The notes beneath the pieces are model-generated. The model ran no database searches. It saw only the letters and a program-made list of their open reading frames with translations, and was not told the origin of the DNA. Position numbers and translations under genes: made by a program. From contig NZ_CP115174.1 of the NCBI RefSeq assembly GCF_027625475.1, positions 1,798,001 through 1,862,000 of the forward strand: a stretch of DNA of 64,000 nucleotides, given 5' to 3'. Of the stretch, positions 33,389 to 41,861 are shown one piece after another. The DNA comes from Sphingomonas abietis. GTDB lineage: Bacteria > Pseudomonadota > Alphaproteobacteria > Sphingomonadales > Sphingomonadaceae. Within the stretch, counting starts at the first letter, position 1; each line of letters opens with the position of its first letter.

Positions 33389-36049
33389 ATGACAGAGCTT
33401 CCCAAGACCTTCGATCCCGCCGCCATCGAATCCCGCTGGTATTCGCATTGGGAGGCGGGCGGCCTGTTCCGCCCCGATCGCCCCGGCGCCGAACCCTTCA
33501 CCATCGTCATCCCGCCACCCAACGTGACGGGATCGCTGCATATCGGCCATGCGCTCGACAACACGCTGCAGGACATCCTCGTCCGCCACGCGCGGCTGAA
33601 GGGCAAGGATGCTTTGTGGGTGGTCGGCACCGACCATGCCGGCATCGCCACCCAGATGGTGGTCGAGCGGCAGATGAATGCCCGCGGCGAAAAGCGCACC
33701 GATCTGACCCGCGAAGGCTTCATCGAGAAGGTGTGGGACTGGAAGGCCGAGAGCGGCGGCACGATCACCGGCCAGCTGCGCCGGCTGGGCGCCTCGTGCG
33801 ACTGGTCGAACGAGCGCTTCACCATGGACGAAGGTTTCTCCAAGGCCGTCGTCCATGTCTTCGTGAAGCTCTACGAACAGGGCCTGCTGTATCGCGACAA
33901 GCGGCTCGTGAACTGGGATCCGGGCCTCAAGACCGCGATCTCCGATCTCGAGGTCGAGACGCGCGAGATCGCCGGCAAATTCTGGCACCTGCGCTATCCG
34001 CTGGCGGATGGCTCCGGCCACATCATGGTCGCCACCACCCGGCCCGAGACGATGCTCGCCGACATGGCGGTGGCGGTGAACGCCAGCGACGAGCGCTACA
34101 CCGCGCTGATCGGCAAGCAGGTGCGTCTGCCGATCACCGGCAGGCTGATCCCGATCGTCGCCGACGATCATGCCGATCCCGAACTGGGCTCGGGCGCGGT
34201 GAAGATCACGCCGGGCCACGACTTCAATGATTTCGAGGTCGGCCGTCGCGCCGGCATCCTCGCCTCCGAGATGCTCAACATGCTCGATGCCGAGGCGAAG
34301 GTGGTGCAGACCGCCGACGGGCTGATCCCGGCCGACTATCTCGGCCTCGATCGCTTCGACGTGCGCCAGCTGATCGTCGCGCGGCTGAAGGCCGAGGGCG
34401 TGCTGGTGCCGCACATCGACAAGGACGGCGCCGAGCACGACGCCGAGCCACGCACCATCCAGACCCCGTTCGGCGATCGCTCGGGCGCGGTGATCGAGCC
34501 GTGGCTGACCGACCAATGGTATGTCGACGCCAAGACGCTGGCCCAGCCGGCGATCGACGCTGTGCGCGACGGCCGCATCAAGGTGGTGCCCGAGACCTGG
34601 GCCAAGACCTGGTTCAACTGGCTCGAGAATATCCAGCCCTGGTGCGTCTCGCGCCAGCTCTGGTGGGGCCATCGTATCCCGGCCTGGTATGACGAGGACG
34701 GCAATGTCTTCGTCGCCGAGGACGAGGCGAAGGCCAAGGATCTCGCCGGCCCGCGCCGCGCGCTGACCCGCGACGAGGATGTCCTCGACACCTGGTTCTC
34801 GTCCGCGCTGTGGCCGTTCGGCACGCTGGGCTGGCCGGACGTCGATCCGCGCGAGCTCGGCCGCTATCCCAACGACGTGCTGATCTCCGGCTTCGACATC
34901 CTGTTCTTCTGGGATGCGCGGATGGCGATGCAGGGGATGCACTTCCTCCAGGATGTGCCGTTCAAGACGCTGTATCTGCACGGCCTCGTCCGCGATGCGA
35001 CCGGCGCCAAGATGTCCAAGTCCAAGGGCAACACGGTCGATCCGCTCGGGCTGATCGACCAATATGGCGCCGACGCGCTGCGCTTCACGCTGGCGGCGAT
35101 GGAGAGCCAGGGCCGCGACATCAAGCTGAACGAGAGCCGGGTCGAGGGCTATCGCAACTTCGCCACCAAGCTGTGGAACGCGGCGCGTTTCCTCCAGTCC
35201 AACGGCGTTGGGCCCTCGACGGCGCTGGAAGCCCCCGCCGCCCAGGCTCCGGTCAACCGCTGGATCATCGCCGAGACCGTCGCGACGGTGCAGGCGCTCG
35301 ATCTGGCACTCGCCGATCTGCGTTTCGATGAGGCCGCCAACACCATCTACCAGTTCGTCTGGACGCGCTTCTGCGACTGGTACATCGAGCTGACCAAAGG
35401 ATCGATGGACGAGGAGACCAAGCTGGTCGCCGGCTGGGCGTTCGACCAGATCCTCGTCATGCTCCACCCGTTCATGCCGTTCATCACCGAGGAGCTGTGG
35501 CATTCGGGCGGGCGCGACAGCGACATCATTACCGCGCGCTGGCCGATGGCGGACGCGCGGGCGCTCGATCCCGAGGCCGCGAAGGAGATTGCTTGGGTGA
35601 TCGACGTCGTGAGTGAAATTCGCTCGAATCGTAACGAGCTTGGTATTCCACCAGGCACCCGCATGGAATGCTACGTTGCTGGCGCTGACGCGCCAACACA
35701 GTTGATGGTCAAGCGCCTCTGGCCGCTAGTTTCGAAGCTTGCCCGAGTTGAACTCGTCGATCTTCCCGGAGGCGAACTCGGCAAAAACAATACGCTTCAA
35801 GTAATTGCTGGTGGACTTACGTTTGCACTTCAGCTCGAAGGCGTGATCGACATCGAGGCCGAGCGCGCGCGTCTCGCCAAGGGCAAGGCGGCGGCCGAGA
35901 AGGAGCGCGACGGGCTCGCCGGTCGCCTCTCCAACCCGAGCTTCGTCGAACGCGCCAAGCCCGAGGCGGTCGAGAAGGCACGGGCCGACCATGCCGACAA
36001 GGCTGCCGAGGCCGAACGCCTCGGCGCCGCGCTGGCCCGCCTTGGATGA
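33389..36049 (+). CDS. valS: Valyl-tRNA synthetase
   Basis: Class I synthetase of 886 residues that charges tRNA-Val. [21 protein letters not shown] carries HIGH, and [14 protein letters not shown] carries KMSKS. The CP1 editing domain lies between (about 190-340), and the C-terminal coiled coil (about 820-886, [21 protein letters not shown]) is complete. A stretch of about 230 bases (35611-35840, residues about 742-817) has clearly different codon use: I count 123 G+C of 230, against mid-60s percent around it. The reading frame and protein family are kept there. The stop overlaps the next gene by four bases. Confidence 0.96.
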   Translation: MTELPKTFDPAAIESRWYSHWEAGGLFRPDRPGAEPFTIVIPPPNVTGSLHIGHALDNTLQDILVRHARLKGKDALWVVGTDHAGIATQMVVERQMNARGEKRTDLTREGFIEKVWDWKAESGGTITGQLRRLGASCDWSNERFTMDEGFSKAVVHVFVKLYEQGLLYRDKRLVNWDPGLKTAISDLEVETREIAGKFWHLRYPLADGSGHIMVATTRPETMLADMAVAVNASDERYTALIGKQVRLPITGRLIPIVADDHADPELGSGAVKITPGHDFNDFEVGRRAGILASEMLNMLDAEAKVVQTADGLIPADYLGLDRFDVRQLIVARLKAEGVLVPHIDKDGAEHDAEPRTIQTPFGDRSGAVIEPWLTDQWYVDAKTLAQPAIDAVRDGRIKVVPETWAKTWFNWLENIQPWCVSRQLWWGHRIPAWYDEDGNVFVAEDEAKAKDLAGPRRALTRDEDVLDTWFSSALWPFGTLGWPDVDPRELGRYPNDVLISGFDILFFWDARMAMQGMHFLQDVPFKTLYLHGLVRDATGAKMSKSKGNTVDPLGLIDQYGADALRFTLAAMESQGRDIKLNESRVEGYRNFATKLWNAARFLQSNGVGPSTALEAPAAQAPVNRWIIAETVATVQALDLALADLRFDEAANTIYQFVWTRFCDWYIELTKGSMDEETKLVAGWAFDQILVMLHPFMPFITEELWHSGGRDSDIITARWPMADARALDPEAAKEIAWVIDVVSEIRSNRNELGIPPGTRMECYVAGADAPTQLMVKRLWPLVSKLARVELVDLPGGELGKNNTLQVIAGGLTFALQLEGVIDIEAERARLAKGKAAAEKERDGLAGRLSNPSFVERAKPEAVEKARADHADKAAEAERLGAALARLG

Positions 36050-36456
36050 TCGCCCGGCTGCGCGACGATGAAATCCCCGCCGCCATCGCGCTCTGGCAGG
36101 CGGCGGGGCTCGCGCGTCCCTGGAATGATCCGGTGCGCGACATCGCGCTCGCGCTCGGCAGCCCGACCTCCACCATCCTCGCCGCGCATGATGCGGACGG
36201 CGTGCTTGTCGGCACGGTGATGGCGGGGTTCGACGGGCATCGCGGCTGGCTCTACTCGCTCGCCGTCGCCGAAAGCGCGCGGGGCGAGGGCATCGGCGCC
36301 GCGCTGGTCGCCGCCGCGGAGGCGTATCTCCGCGCGCAGGGCGCCCCGGCGATCCGGCTGATGGTGCGGGCCGACAATGCCAGCGTCGCGGGTTTCTACG
36401 AATCGGTCGGCTATGAACGGACCGAGGTGCTGCTGTTCGGCAAACGCTTCGACTGA
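36046..36456 (+). CDS. GNAT-family acetyltransferase (YpeA-like)
   Basis: A 136-residue single GNAT domain. [14 protein letters not shown] near the N-terminus is typical of the YpeA group. [31 protein letters not shown] is the acetyl-CoA-binding beta4-alpha3 region with the R-G-x-G-x-G/A loop, and [18 protein letters not shown] is the closing motif. The substrate is unknown. The start overlaps the valS stop (ATGA), so it is probably co-translated with valS. Confidence 0.88.
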   Translation: MIARLRDDEIPAAIALWQAAGLARPWNDPVRDIALALGSPTSTILAAHDADGVLVGTVMAGFDGHRGWLYSLAVAESARGEGIGAALVAAAEAYLRAQGAPAIRLMVRADNASVAGFYESVGYERTEVLLFGKRFD

Positions 36457-36562
36457 GCGCTTCAAGTGTAGGATTTCCCGTGCCATGACGGCGGCACGGA
36501 AGAGGCGGTCGCGCGGGGGCGTGGCGTCTTTTTCGTGGATTTCGCCGCGTGGGGGATGACCG

Positions 36563-37999
36563 ATGGATGCCGAATCACCCGTAGCGCCGCCGACCGCGGC
36601 ACCGGGCAGGGGCCATGGCGGGCGCGACCTGACCAGCGGGCCGATCGCCCGCACCTTGCTGCTGTTCGCGCTGCCGACGCTCGCCGCCAATATCCTCCAG
36701 TCGCTAAACGGCTCGATCAACGCGATCTGGGTCGGGCGATCGTTGGGCGAAGTCGCGCTGGCGGCGACCTCCAATTCCAATCTCGTGATGTTCCTGATGC
36801 TGGCGGCGGTGTTCGGCTTCGGCCTCTCCGCGACGATCCTGGTCGGTCAGAATATGGGGCGCCGCGATATCGAGGGCGCGCGTCGCGCGATGGGCACGGC
36901 GGTCGGCCTGTTCGTGATCGCATCGGTGGCGATCGCGATCGTCGGCTGGCTCGCCGCGCCGGCGATCCTGGCGCTGCTGGCGACGCCGCCGGACGCGACG
37001 CCGCTCGCCGCCGCCTATCTGCGCGTGATCTTCATCGCCCTGCCGCCCTTGTTCCTCGTCACCATCCTGACGATGGGGATGCGCGGCACCGGTGACGCGA
37101 TGACGCCGTTCGTGATCATGATCCTCAACGTCGCGCTCGACAGCGGGCTGAACCCGGTCTTCATCCGCGGCCTGTTCGGCGCACCGCGGATGGGCATCGC
37201 CGGCTCCGCCACGGCGACCTGCATCGCCGCCTGGATCAGCCTGGTCGTGCTGGTCGTGCTGATCTACGCGCGCGACCTGACCATCCGCCTGCGTGGCGCC
37301 GAATTGCGCTGGCTGCTCCCCGATCCGGCGCTGCTCGGGGTGATCGTCGCCAAGGGCATTCCGATCGGCCTCCAGATGTTCGTCATCTCCTTCGCCGGGC
37401 TGGCGATGATGGGGCTGATCAACCATGCCGGGGTGGACGTGGTGGCCGCCTATGGCGTCACCCTCCAGCTATGGACCTACATCCAGATGCCGGCGCTCGC
37501 GATCGGCGCGGCGGTCTCCGCCATGGCGGCGCAGAATGTCGGCGCCGGCCTGTGGAATCGGGTCGACGGCATCACCCGCTGGGGGATCATCGTCAATCTC
37601 GCCGTCACCGCCGCGCTGATCCTGCTGGTGACGTTGGTCGATCGGCCGGTGCTGTCGCTGTTCCTCGGCGGATCGAGCCCGGCGCTGCCGATCGCGCGGC
37701 ATATCCAGCTCGTCGCGAGCTGGTCCTTCCTGATGTTCGGCGTCACCCTGGTGATCTTCGGCACCGTCCGCGCCAACGGATCGGTGATCGCGCCGCTGGT
37801 GATCCTGTTCGTCGCGATGTTCCCGGTGCGGCTGGGCGCGGTGTTCGCGCTGCGGCCGCTGATCGGCAACGAGGCCTTCTGGTGGACGATGCCGCTGTCC
37901 TCCTTCGCCTCGATGCTGATGGCGATCGGCTATTATCGCGCCGGCGGCTGGCGGACGCTCCACATGAAGATCACGAGCCCGCGCGAGGCGAGGGCGTAG
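36563..37999 (+). CDS. MATE-family multidrug efflux transporter
   Basis: A 478-residue inner-membrane protein with twelve predicted hydrophobic helices in two similar halves, as in MATE (MatE domain) drug:H+ or Na+ antiporters. The opening GPIARTLLLFALPTLAANILQSLNGSINAIWVG is the typical first helix region, and the second half starts around KGIPIGLQMFVISFAG. Substrates are likely cationic drugs or metabolites. It is separated from the GNAT gene by 106 bases containing a GC-rich hairpin (36478-36499). Its 3' end overlaps the convergent lipid kinase gene by 29 bases. Confidence 0.92.
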   Translation: MDAESPVAPPTAAPGRGHGGRDLTSGPIARTLLLFALPTLAANILQSLNGSINAIWVGRSLGEVALAATSNSNLVMFLMLAAVFGFGLSATILVGQNMGRRDIEGARRAMGTAVGLFVIASVAIAIVGWLAAPAILALLATPPDATPLAAAYLRVIFIALPPLFLVTILTMGMRGTGDAMTPFVIMILNVALDSGLNPVFIRGLFGAPRMGIAGSATATCIAAWISLVVLVVLIYARDLTIRLRGAELRWLLPDPALLGVIVAKGIPIGLQMFVISFAGLAMMGLINHAGVDVVAAYGVTLQLWTYIQMPALAIGAAVSAMAAQNVGAGLWNRVDGITRWGIIVNLAVTAALILLVTLVDRPVLSLFLGGSSPALPIARHIQLVASWSFLMFGVTLVIFGTVRANGSVIAPLVILFVAMFPVRLGAVFALRPLIGNEAFWWTMPLSSFASMLMAIGYYRAGGWRTLHMKITSPREARA

Positions 38000-38906
38000 G
38001 CGCGGCGACGAGGATGGCGCGGCGGGCGACCCGCGCCGTCACCGGGGTTTTCGCCAGCACCTCGCCGTCGATCGAGATCGGCATCGGCCGGGGCGTCGAG
38101 AGCCGGATCGCCTGGCCTTCAAATTCACGGGTGGTGCGCCGCCGTTCGCGGTGACGCAGGGCGGAGAGCAGCCAGCTCCATACCAGGCTCCAGCGGGTCT
38201 CGCCGATCACGACCTGGACCACGATCTGGCCCGAATCGACCGCGGCCTCGTCGACCAGCTCGACCCCGCCATGATAGGGGCCGTTGGCGATGCGGACTTC
38301 CACCGCATCCAGTGTCTCGATGGCGTCGCCGGTGTCCACGGTCAGCCGGAACGCCTTGAACCGCGCCAGCTTGTAGGCCGCCCATAGCAGATAGCCGGGC
38401 CGCCCCAGCCACGCCTTGAGGCCGTGCGGCACCGTCTTGGCGATCTGCGGCGCGATGCCGAGCGTGGCGCAATTGGCGAAATAATCCTGGTCGATCATGC
38501 CGAGATCGATCCGCCGCGCCTGGCCATGGGCGATCACGTCGACCGCGCCGGCGAGATCGAGCGGGATGCCCAGCGTCCGCGCGAAGCTGTTGGCGGTGCC
38601 GAGCGGCAGCACCGCGAAGACGGTGTCGCTGCCGACGACATGATCGACCGAGCAGGAGATGGAGCCATCGCCGCCGCCGATGATGACCATCGCCACGCCG
38701 TCCGCCACCGCCTGCCGCACGCAGGCCGGCATGGTCGACGGCTTGCGGATGGCACGGGCGATGCTGAGCTCGATCCCCGCCGCCTCGATCAGCCGGCGGG
38801 CCTCCTCGAAGGATTGCCGGCCCTTGCGCGACTTGGCATTGACGAAGAGCGCGGCGCTGCGGGGAAGGGGGCTGGTCACCGACGGACAGAGCCCGAAGCC
38901 GCGCAC
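37971..38906 (-). CDS. Diacylglycerol kinase catalytic-domain (YegS/BmrU-like) lipid kinase
   Basis: The 311-residue protein belongs to the soluble lipid/sphingosine kinase family. The N-terminal domain carries LFVNAKSRKGRQ and the nucleotide-binding VIIGGGDGSISCSVD (GGGDGS). LPLGTANSFARTLGIPLDLAGAVDVIAHG is the second conserved block, and DGEVLAKTPV closes the C-terminal beta domain. In a sphingolipid-making bacterium the substrate could be diacylglycerol or a long-chain base; the sequence does not decide. Start is GTG at 38906, or GTG at 38879. The 3' end overlaps the MATE gene. Confidence 0.86.
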   Translation of the reverse strand: MRGFGLCPSVTSPLPRSAALFVNAKSRKGRQSFEEARRLIEAAGIELSIARAIRKPSTMPACVRQAVADGVAMVIIGGGDGSISCSVDHVVGSDTVFAVLPLGTANSFARTLGIPLDLAGAVDVIAHGQARRIDLGMIDQDYFANCATLGIAPQIAKTVPHGLKAWLGRPGYLLWAAYKLARFKAFRLTVDTGDAIETLDAVEVRIANGPYHGGVELVDEAAVDSGQIVVQVVIGETRWSLVWSWLLSALRHRERRRTTREFEGQAIRLSTPRPMPISIDGEVLAKTPVTARVARRAILVAAPTPSPRAGS

Positions 38907-38989
38907 CGACGCAAGCCCCCTGGAACTTCGATCGCTTTGTCTTCGTTCTGCCCATCCAACGATTTTCTGATAAGCGAGAGGATGATAGC

Positions 38990-39067
38990 ATGGGCAAGGG
39001 CATATTATTGTGGCTGCTGGGCGTGCCGATTCCGGTGATCCTCATTCTGTGGCTCATCTTCCGCTGA
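38990..39067 (+). CDS. 25-residue hydrophobic membrane peptide
   Basis: The ATG at 38990 follows GCGAGAGGA at 38974-38982, a good ribosome binding site. The product MGKGILLWLLGVPIPVILIL plus WLIFR is one transmembrane helix with a double-proline kink. Short proteins of this form (MGKGILLWLLGxPIP) recur in alphaproteobacteria as unnamed small membrane proteins, as far as I recall. It is in its own space between the lipid kinase start and fdhD, 25 bases before fdhD. Function is unknown. Confidence 0.65.
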   Translation: MGKGILLWLLGVPIPVILILWLIFR

Positions 39068-39092
39068 TCCACCGCATCGGGCAGGTGGCGTC

Positions 39093-39884
39093 ATGACACC
39101 TGCCCGTTCTTTCCCCTTTCTGCGGATCACGCCCGAGGGCAGCCGCATCGGCGTCGATCGGCCGCTGGCCGTCGAAACGCCGATCGCCATCGAGGTCGAC
39201 GGCATCGGCTATGCCGTGATGATGGCGACACCCGATGCGCTCGATGATTTCGCGCTCGGTTTCTGCCTGTCCGAGCGACTGATCGATGATGTCGCCCAGC
39301 TGCTGGCCGTCGAGCCATTCGAGGCCGAGCGCGGCATATTGCTCCGCCTGTCCCTGGCGCCTGCGGTGCGCGGGCGGGTGATGGAGCGGGTGCGGCACCG
39401 CCTGTCCGAATCCTCCTGCGGCCTGTGCGGCATCGAGAATCTCGAACAGGCGCTCCGTCCCTTGCCCCGCATCGATCCGCCTGGTCGGGTCGTCCCGGAG
39501 GAGGCGATGTTCGCCGCGCTGGCGGTGCTGCGCGATCACCAGCCGCTCGGCCGCGCGACCGGCGCGGTCCACGCCGCCGCCTGCTGCGATGCGGCCGGGG
39601 CGATCGGGCTGATACGGGAGGATGTCGGCCGGCATAACGCCTTCGACAAGCTGGTCGGCGCGATGGCGCGGACGGGGCATTCATGGGGCGACGGGTTCGG
39701 CATCACCACCGCCCGCCTGTCCTACGAACTGGTCGAGAAGGCGGCGTTGGCCGGATGCCATACGCTCGTCGCCGTTTCGGCGCCGACCAGCCTCGCCGTC
39801 GAGCGCGCGGCCGAGGCGGGGATTCGCATCGTCGCGCTGGCGCGGGCGGACGCGATGCTGGAAGCGCGGCGCCCGACATACTAG
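39093..39884 (+). CDS. fdhD: Formate dehydrogenase accessory sulfurtransferase FdhD
   Basis: Transfers sulfur from a cysteine desulfurase to the molybdenum cofactor, needed for active formate dehydrogenase. The 263-residue protein contains the essential loop Cys109-x-x-Cys112 (SESSCGLCGIENLEQAL), together with DALDDFALGFCLSERLI, VHAAACCDAAG and EDVGRHNAFDKLVGA, all typical of FdhD. No formate dehydrogenase genes are in the window. mobA, for the next cofactor step, is at 16697. hemB follows after nine bases. Confidence 0.94.
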   Translation: MTPARSFPFLRITPEGSRIGVDRPLAVETPIAIEVDGIGYAVMMATPDALDDFALGFCLSERLIDDVAQLLAVEPFEAERGILLRLSLAPAVRGRVMERVRHRLSESSCGLCGIENLEQALRPLPRIDPPGRVVPEEAMFAALAVLRDHQPLGRATGAVHAAACCDAAGAIGLIREDVGRHNAFDKLVGAMARTGHSWGDGFGITTARLSYELVEKAALAGCHTLVAVSAPTSLAVERAAEAGIRIVALARADAMLEARRPTY

Positions 39885-39893
39885 ATAGCCGCC

Positions 39894-40886
39894 ATGACCG
39901 CTTCCTTCCCCGCGCTTCGCCTGCGTCGCACCCGCGTCGCTCCCTGGTCCCGCCGCATGGTCGCCGAGAATGTGCTGACCCCGGCCGATCTGATCTGGCC
40001 GCTGTTCGTCGCCGAGGGGCATGGCGTCGAGGAGCCGATCGCGACGCTGCCCGGCGTCTCGCGCTGGTCGATGGACGGCATTGCCGCCCGTGCCCGCGAG
40101 GCGCAGGCACTCGGCATCCCGTGCATCGCGCTGTTCCCCAACACGCCGCAGCATCTGCGCACGCCGGACGGCCGCGAGGCGCTCAACCCCGACAATCTGA
40201 TCTGCCAGGCCGTCAAGGCGATCAAGGATGCCGCACCGGACGTCGGCGTGCTGACCGACGTGGCGCTCGACCCCTATACCGAGCATGGCCATGACGGGCT
40301 GGTCGACGAGAAGGGCTATGTCCTCAACGACGAGACGATGGACCTGCTCGTCCAGCAGGCCTTGGTGCAGGCCGAGGCCGGCGCCGACATCATCGCGCCG
40401 AGCGACATGATGGACGGCCGCGTCGCCGCGATCCGCGCGACGCTGGAGGAGGGCGGCCATCGCAACGTCCAGATCATGGCCTATGCCGCCAAATATGCCT
40501 CGGCCTTCTACGGCCCGTTCCGCGATGCGGTCGGTTCGCGTGGCCGGCTGAAGGGCGACAAGAGCGGCTACCAGATGGACCATGCCAATGCCGAGGAGGC
40601 GCTGCGCGAGGTCGCGATGGATCTGGCAGAAGGCGCCGACACCGTGATGGTGAAGCCGGGCCTGCCCTATCTCGACATCATCCGCCGCGTGAAGGAGCGC
40701 TTCGAGGTGCCGGTGTTCGCCTATCAGGTGTCTGGCGAATATGCGATGATCGAGGCCGCCGCCGCGGCCGGCATGGGCGATCGTGATGCGCTGGTGCTGG
40801 AGACGTTGCTCGCCTTCAAGCGGGCCGGCTGCTCGGGCGTGCTGACCTATCATGCCGCCCATGCGGCGCGGCTGATGGGGGCGTGA
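39894..40886 (+). CDS. hemB: Delta-aminolevulinic acid dehydratase (porphobilinogen synthase)
   Basis: Joins two 5-aminolevulinate molecules into porphobilinogen in heme synthesis. The 330-residue TIM barrel shows LTDVALDPYTEHGHDGLVD, the form without the cysteine cluster that indicates a Mg- rather than Zn-dependent site. The Schiff-base lysine is in VMVKPGLPYLDIIRRVKERF. FAYQVSGEYAMIEAA is also diagnostic. Start ATG at 39894 is nine bases from the fdhD stop, so the two may be cotranscribed. A GNAT gene follows. Confidence 0.96.
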   Translation: MTASFPALRLRRTRVAPWSRRMVAENVLTPADLIWPLFVAEGHGVEEPIATLPGVSRWSMDGIAARAREAQALGIPCIALFPNTPQHLRTPDGREALNPDNLICQAVKAIKDAAPDVGVLTDVALDPYTEHGHDGLVDEKGYVLNDETMDLLVQQALVQAEAGADIIAPSDMMDGRVAAIRATLEEGGHRNVQIMAYAAKYASAFYGPFRDAVGSRGRLKGDKSGYQMDHANAEEALREVAMDLAEGADTVMVKPGLPYLDIIRRVKERFEVPVFAYQVSGEYAMIEAAAAAGMGDRDALVLETLLAFKRAGCSGVLTYHAAHAARLMGA

Positions 40887-40899
40887 TGCGGGAGACCGC

Positions 40900-41433
40900 A
40901 TGATCGAGACCGCGCGCCTGATCCTGCGGGGATGGGGCGATGCGGATGGTGAAACCTTCGCTCGCGTGACCAACAGCCCGGCGGTGATGATGCATTTGGG
41001 TGGGGTTGCACCCGCCGAACGGCTCGCCCGGCTGGCGGCCGAACAACAGGCGTTGCAGGCGCGGGATGGCCATTGCTTCTGGATCGTCGAACGCAAGGCG
41101 GATCGCGCGCTGCTCGGGTTTTGCGGACTGGAAAAGGGAGACGTCGGACCGATCGCGGGCGAGATCGAGATCGGCTGGCGCCTGCGCGAGGACGCCTGGG
41201 GACAGGGCTATGCCAAGGAGGCGGCGTTCGCCAGCCTCGCCTGGGGCTGGGCGCATCTCGATGCGCCGCGCATCATGGCGATCACCACGCCGGCCAATCG
41301 GGCGAGCTGGGGCCTGATGGAGCGGCTCGGCATGACACGCCGCCACGATCTCGATTTCGGCCATCCCGCTTTCGCGCGGGACCATCCGCTGAGCGCGCAT
41401 ATCACCTATGTGGCGGATCGCCCGGTGCATTAG
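40900..41433 (+). CDS. GNAT-family acetyltransferase (RimJ/RimL type)
   Basis: A 177-residue acetyltransferase of the Acetyltransf_3 group. The opening IETARLILRGWGDADGETFARVTNS is the usual RimJ/RimL start, EIEIGWRLREDAWGQGYAKEAAFASLAWGW contains the acetyl-CoA loop (GxGYAxE), and NRASWGLMERLGMTRRHDLDFGH is the common C-terminal segment. The protein or small-molecule target is unknown. It lies 13 bases after hemB on the same strand and is convergent with yjbQ. Confidence 0.88.
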   Translation: MIETARLILRGWGDADGETFARVTNSPAVMMHLGGVAPAERLARLAAEQQALQARDGHCFWIVERKADRALLGFCGLEKGDVGPIAGEIEIGWRLREDAWGQGYAKEAAFASLAWGWAHLDAPRIMAITTPANRASWGLMERLGMTRRHDLDFGHPAFARDHPLSAHITYVADRPVH

Positions 41434-41441
41434 GCGCTGTG

Positions 41442-41861
41442 CTATTCGCCGATCAGATGCACCGCGACCTCGCGACGGTGCGGGCGGCGGCGATGCTCGA
41501 ACAGATAGATGCCCTGCCAGGTGCCGAGCACCGGCCGTCCGTCGCGCACCGGGATCGACAGCTGCACCGCCGTCAGCGCGGTGCGCAGATGCGCCGGCAT
41601 GTCGTCCGGCCCTTCATCGTCGTGGCGGTAGCGGCGCGGGTCTTCCGGCGCGATCGCGGCGAAATAATCCTGGATGTCCGCCTTCACCTCGCGCGCCGCA
41701 TTCTCCTGGATCAGCAGCGAGGCAGAGGTGTGGCGGCAGAACAGGGTCAGCAAGCCCTCGGACATGCCGCTCTCCTCGACCCATGCCAGCACCGCCTCGG
41801 TGAACTCGAGAAGGCCCTGGCCATGGCTGTCGAGGCGCAGCGTGCCCGAGGCCTGCCTCAT
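41442..41861 (-). CDS. YjbQ/UPF0047-family protein
   Basis: A 139-residue protein of the widespread YjbQ family (secondary thiamine phosphate synthase activity has been shown for some members). LLTLFCRHTSASLLIQENA carries the conserved His/Ser region, and RYRHDDEGPDDMPAHLRTAL with LGTWQGIYLFEHR completes the trimeric fold's active site. Length is normal. The start overlaps the stop of the DUF885 gene (ATGA), so it is the second gene of that unit. A physiological role in thiamine synthesis is not established here. Confidence 0.9.
   Translation of the reverse strand: MRQASGTLRLDSHGQGLLEFTEAVLAWVEESGMSEGLLTLFCRHTSASLLIQENAAREVKADIQDYFAAIAPEDPRRYRHDDEGPDDMPAHLRTALTAVQLSIPVRDGRPVLGTWQGIYLFEHRRRPHRREVAVHLIGE

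Noticed and set aside
38125..39072. A 315-codon minus-strand frame overlapping the lipid kinase
   Set aside because: It is a shifted frame of the real kinase gene, which holds the GGGDGS motif in the other frame.
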